Positions 51,455 to 54,119 of a stretch of DNA of 54,119 nt are shown piece after piece. The notes beneath the pieces are model-generated. The model saw nothing but the letters and a program-made list of their open reading frames with translations. It did no database searches and was not told the origin of the DNA. The stretch comes from Pseudomonas nicosulfuronedens (lineage in GTDB: Bacteria; Pseudomonadota; Gammaproteobacteria; Pseudomonadales; Pseudomonadaceae), in the NCBI RefSeq assembly GCF_005877905.1, contig NZ_SWDV01000049.1, positions 1 through 54,119 of the forward strand, written 5' to 3'. How positions within the stretch are numbered: position 1 is the stretch's first letter; every line of letters begins with the position of its first letter. Position numbers and translations under genes: made by a program.

Positions 51455-52409
51455 TCATGGGTAGAGTCCTGAAATGATCCGGAACGCGTTCCGAAACTTT
51501 CGCTCAATCGACGGCTTGGCGATTGCCCCGACGCGCATATACACCCGCTTCGTGATCTCCTCTTCGGTGTGGCTAAGCAAACGGCTGACTTCCTTCATGT
51601 CGTTGATTTCCGTTGCTGCTTTCGGACGAATGTCATAGGACTGAAACTGGTGCACTGCGATGGCCATTTGTTCGTCCAGAGCCTTGGCCGCCGCATTTTT
51701 ACGAGCTTCATCGAAGCGGATGCGCAGTTTCTTTGGCGTTTTTCTGGGCAACCTGTAAGAGCTCGTCTTGAGCGTCAGCCTCGCGGGCTATAGGTGCGTC
51801 GTTGGGGCGTTGCGCGGCGGGTCCATTGCATCAGGCAGGGCCGGCTCCGCAACGGCATGGACGGCGTTCTGGACTTCATCGAGGTTATAGAGGTCGTGGG
51901 GCGTCTCCTTGTTCTTCCGGGCTCTTCGGCAGGGGGCCTCATGGTGGTGATCCCCCGCTCCCAGACGATGTTGTAGATGTGAGAGAGCAGGGCGAATTCC
52001 CGATTCGCGCGGACCTTCGCCGTGCGCTTGTTGCGGTATAGGGCAATGACTTGCGGGGTGATCGCCTCGATCGGTACCGCGGCGAGGGCCTTCCTGAGTT
52101 ACTTCAGCGATGGAAGGTTGTCCTTCTGGGGGGGGGGGGCGGGGCCTTGGCAGGGATGATCTCGGTTTCGTAGCGATCAAACACCTCCCCCGAGCAGCTT
52201 CGTCGACTTCGGCACGGTAGTCCGCTCAAGCCTGGCTCATCCGCCTTCACCTAGTCCAGATCGCTGCCCAGAGGAATGTCCCGTTGCTTTGGCTTCCGTC
52301 CCCCCCCTATGGTCGTCTGGTTGTGAAAGTAGCCGGCCCAGAGCTTCTTGGACGTCAAACGCCGGACGCGGCGGCAAATCCCTGTTTCCAGGTCCCTTGG
52401 GGTGTGCAT
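51455..52409 (-). pseudogene. Phage-type tyrosine integrase, multiply disrupted
   Basis: Remnant of a site-specific recombinase. Conserved blocks can be read in changing frames: N-terminal DNA-binding part (MHTPRDLETGICRRVRRL, WAGYFHNQ, RDIPLGSDLD), then EVFDRYETEIIPAKAP, the core-binding domain (ALAAVPIEAITPQVIALY, REFALLSHIYNIVWERGI), NAVHAVAEPALPDAMD, and the C-terminal catalytic box (HQFQSYDIRPKAATEI, RLLSHTEEEITKRVYMR with the candidate tyrosine). Lesions: TAG after LGSDLD, frameshifts near 52240, 52135 (in a G12/C12 run), 52090 (TAA) and 51930, and a deletion near 51780-51700 that removed the region expected to hold the first catalytic arginine. ATG 52409 has AAGGTGA upstream. The 3' end faces tRNA-Ser. 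Confidence 0.88.
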
Positions 52410-52411
52410 AT

Positions 52412-52580
52412 TCAGCTCACCTTCGGCAGGTCCAGAGTCCACGGCAGGTCCATGGCGTAGATACGACCGACAATTGGCTTGCTCGCGACGTTGAACTCGT
52501 GCTTCCAGCTATGTTCGGCCAGCCACTCGGCTCTTCCTTGATTGATGGGGGTGAACGTGGCGTGTATCGATGCCGTTCAT
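52412..52580 (-). pseudogene. Small phage-type ORF upstream of the integrase, frameshifted
   Basis: Begins at ATG 52580 (MNGIDT), which overlaps the stop of the preceding ORF (ATGA), shifts frame near 52560, and then reads open as TFTPINQGRAEWLAEHSW, KHEFNVASKPIVGRIYAMDL and PWTLDLPKVS to a TGA two bases before the integrase ATG. About 55 residues when repaired. Not assigned to a named family; the tight coupling to the integrase suggests an excision or lysogeny-related role. Confidence 0.55.
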
Positions 52581-52831
52581 CGCGCATCGGCGAGAAGTGC
52601 GCAGAAATGCGACTTGAGTCGGATGATGGAGTAGGACTGCGAGAATAGAATCGGCGCCTGCATTAATTTGCGGTACTCGCAATGATCCGAATCAATAAAC
52701 TGTGTGAACTGCGCTCTGCTACAGAGCTCAGTCTTTCTCGCCAACTCACTGACGCTGAAGAACTTGTCCTCCACGAGCTGATATACGGCTCGGGCGAAGC
52801 AGAGGCAGCCTCCACCTTTTCTTGTGCTCAG
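52577..52831 (-). pseudogene. Unassigned phage-type ORF with probable lost start codon
   Basis: An 84-codon open frame, from CTG 52831 to TGA 52577, without internal stops: STRKGGGCLCFARAVYQL, VEDKFFSVSELARKTEL, RAQFTQFIDSDHCEYRKL and QSYSIIRLKSHFCALLADAR. The CTG overlaps the ASCH frame's stop (CTGA) where an ATGA joint is expected, so an ATG to CTG change is likely; a GTG at 52774 could start a 65-residue product. Its stop overlaps the next start (ATGA). Family not recognised. Confidence 0.5.
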
Positions 52832-53606
52832 GACTCAGCTTTCGCTCGGCAGGCATTGCTGAGGGGCTGAGGTCCTGACTGCGGCTGGCCTTGGGTAGCA
52901 AGACGCCATGGCTTCACCCGCTCGAACTCGACCACCTAGACTCAGGAGTTGGCATCGGACTCATCGCCACTGGTTACCGACTGGAGTAGATGCCGGAAGG
53001 CATGCTGCGGCCATACGAAACCGGGACCACCCTTATCGGTGAAACCATCGCCGCTTGTTGTAGTGGGTGCCCTCGTCTATCGCCTGCTCCTCGCTAATGT
53101 GCTGCAGGCGCTCGGTGCGCACCGCAGTTATCTCCAGCAGGATGCGGCTGAGGCGCCGCGGTAGGTGGATGCCTGGCCACCCTTTGCCAGACCGCTCCTG
53201 CAGCGGCTGGTCTTTGGGGTAGATTGGCTCGGCTCGACCAGCAGGTCCCATGCCCTTCCAGCCGCCGGCATCGTAAAAAACGGTGACGCCTCGGTCTTCG
53301 GCGAACAGCGGCGGAAGTATCTTCGCTGGCGCGGTATTGTCGTGCGGCTTGCCGACGTGCTAGGACTCGCGTCCCGCAGCCTGGCTTCAGGTGGCCCAAA
53401 GGTGCGGACGGGGCAGAGCTGAATTGGGCCGAATGGCGTCTCGCAGCCACCAGTTGTGATCAGCGCCCCGCGGCGCTTCAGCGGCTCGAGCGGACCAATT
53501 ACCTGAGCTGGATTGAGGTTTTGCAGCTCGCCGTGCCACCGTCATCTGGCCTTCCAAGATGGCGCAGACCATCGACCCGCGAGTGGAATCTGCGCTCTTT
53601 CGTGCT
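52828..53606 (-). pseudogene. Phage ASCH-domain protein, multiply disrupted
   Basis: Blocks typical of phage ASCH/morphogenetic-type proteins can be read in order: STKERRFHS, MVCAILEGQMTVARRAAKPQ, LFAEDRGVTVFYDAGGWKG, KGWPGIHLPRRLSRILLEIT, VRTERLQHISEEQAIDEG, then after a frameshift HAFRHLLQSV, DAN, and VVEFERVKP. In the near-C-terminal motif normally WVWVVEF the two tryptophans appear as TGA and TAG. At least four frameshifts or stops in all. ASCH domains bind RNA or nucleotides; this copy cannot make a product. Confidence 0.7.
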
Positions 53607-53785
53607 CTGCGCGCCCCCTTCGCCTGCCGGCATTGCAGGAGCGTCTCCGCGAGCGGCACTAGGTGGGCGGCCCGGTGGATCGGCAGTTGCTTTTCCTTGA
53701 CACGCGCAATCTTGGCCAGAGTCCCGCACAACCAGAATTCGTCGCCCAGCTATGGCAGCGCCTGCTCCATGTGGCCCCTATTCAT
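53605..53785 (-). pseudogene. Unassigned phage-type ORF with in-frame stop
   Basis: ATG 53785 gives MNRGHMEQALP, then TAG, then LGDEFWLCGTLAKIARVKEK, QLPIHRAAHLVPLAETLLQC and RQAKGARRAR up to the region where the ASCH frame starts. About 60 residues if the TAG replaced a tryptophan codon. Start overlaps the end of the preceding ORF. No family recognised. Confidence 0.45.
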
Positions 53786-53920
53786 GTGGGGGTATTATCG
53801 GGAGCCAGTCCAGAGCGCACACCTAGGTGTCGAGGTGGCCGGCAGACTCGATGTTGCGGGCAATCGCCGCCCTATCTGGCGCCCGGTAGGGGCGGTGACG
53901 ATGGTTGGGGCATGAGTCAT
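53778..53920 (-). pseudogene. Small phage-type ORF, frameshifted
   Basis: ATG 53920 with TAAGGA 7 bases upstream begins MTHAPTIVTAPTGRQ; after a frameshift near 53870 it reads RAAIARNIESAGHLDT, TAG, VCALDWLPIIPPHE and a stop that overlaps the next ORF. About 46 residues when repaired. Appears to be the first gene of the decayed module. No family recognised. Confidence 0.4.
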
Positions 53921-53929
53921 GAATGGTCC

Positions 53930-54119
53930 TTACGCCGGGTGGCGTGGCATGGTCTTTGGGAGTTGTGAAAACGGTTGCGGATGGGGTGGAGGCTTCTGTA
54001 TCGCGGCTCGCGGGAGCGCACGGTTGTAGGGGATGCTCATGGCGTTGGCCAGCTTCTGTACGTTTTCTTCCGAACCGGTGATGCCCTTGAAGCCGGCATT
54101 GAAGAAGCCGAGGTATTCC
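53930..54119 (-). pseudogene. SCO1/SenC-like protein fragment with replaced C-terminus (cut by window edge)
   Basis: Reading in from the right edge, residues EYLGFFNAGFKGITGSEENV and QKLANAMSIPY fit the part of SCO/SenC copper-chaperone proteins just before the conserved C-terminal histidine segment. SCO proteins deliver copper to cytochrome oxidase and have a thioredoxin fold. From about 54025 the frame continues with an unrelated Pro/Arg-rich tail (ALPRAAIQKPPPHPQP) to TAA at 53930. The histidine ligand segment expected after this point (VDHS-type) is absent. The family call rests on about 30 residues. Confidence 0.5.

Noticed and set aside
52682..52870. Plus-strand frame of 62 codons in the phage relic
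   Set aside because: It looks protein-like, but the opposite strand has an 84-codon frame with start/stop overlaps to both neighbours, matching the direction of the other relic genes.
51375..54119. A direct repeat of the tRNA-Ser 3' end as the distal attachment site
   Set aside because: Searched by eye for TACGCTTCCGCCA and GTTCGAATC; no second copy was found within the window.

Overview
The window is chromosomal DNA of a high-GC gammaproteobacterium, almost certainly a Pseudomonas of the P. aeruginosa group. From memory, nearly the whole gene order matches the PAO1 stretch from about PA2604 (yccA) to PA2654 (chemoreceptor), including the fused nuoCD, a monomeric NADP isocitrate dehydrogenase beside icd, a 531-residue isocitrate lyase, and clpS-clpA-infA-bpt-aat-trxB-ftsK-lolA-rarA-serS-cysG-tusDCBE. 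The closest relative was not computed; a non-aeruginosa species of that group is my guess.

Layout. 1-4010: a truncated chemoreceptor gene with a flagellar sigma-28 type promoter, divergent from an NhaC-type transporter gene, then an AI-2E family exporter; a palindromic repeat and a two-way terminator follow. 4178-19050: the 13-gene complex I operon nuoA-N on the minus strand, preceded by an AT-rich promoter region with a Fur-like palindrome. 19492-22275: a DUF4442 protein, isocitrate lyase (aceA) and its 510-base upstream region, which contains a good RccR-type operator. 22276-29119 (minus): a secretin-N-like protein, a PLD-like protein, a GNAT, the ribosomal oxygenase RoxA, purB, hflD, mnmA and a Nudix hydrolase. 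29231-33064: divergent idh and icd. 33138-46859: stress, proteolysis, translation and division genes (cspD, clpS, clpA, infA, bpt, aat, trxB, ftsK, lolA, rarA, serS, cysG, an LprI-like protein). 46900-51152 (minus): glutathionyl-hydroquinone reductase, ybiB, tusE-B-C-D, yccA. 51287-51374: tRNA-Ser(UGA).

The accessory part lies right of the tRNA (51455-53920). It is a decayed phage module on the minus strand: a tyrosine integrase pseudogene whose 3' end faces the tRNA, preceded by at least five small phage-type reading frames joined by start/stop overlaps, one of them an ASCH-domain protein. All but one contain frameshifts or stops, and the exception appears to have lost its start codon. Next to it, at the right edge, lies a SCO1/SenC-like gene fragment whose C-terminus has been replaced by unrelated sequence.

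Themes. The isocitrate branch point (aceA, icd, idh) and complex I are neighbours. The tRNA 2-thiouridine relay (TusBCD, TusE, MnmA) is nearly complete here. N-degron recognition is present from tagging (Aat, Bpt) to degradation (ClpS, ClpA). I found no CRISPR array, insertion sequence or intact defence system. The most unusual DNA is the decayed phage module, which includes small ORFs I cannot assign, and the regulatory sites upstream of aceA, nuoA and the chemoreceptor.
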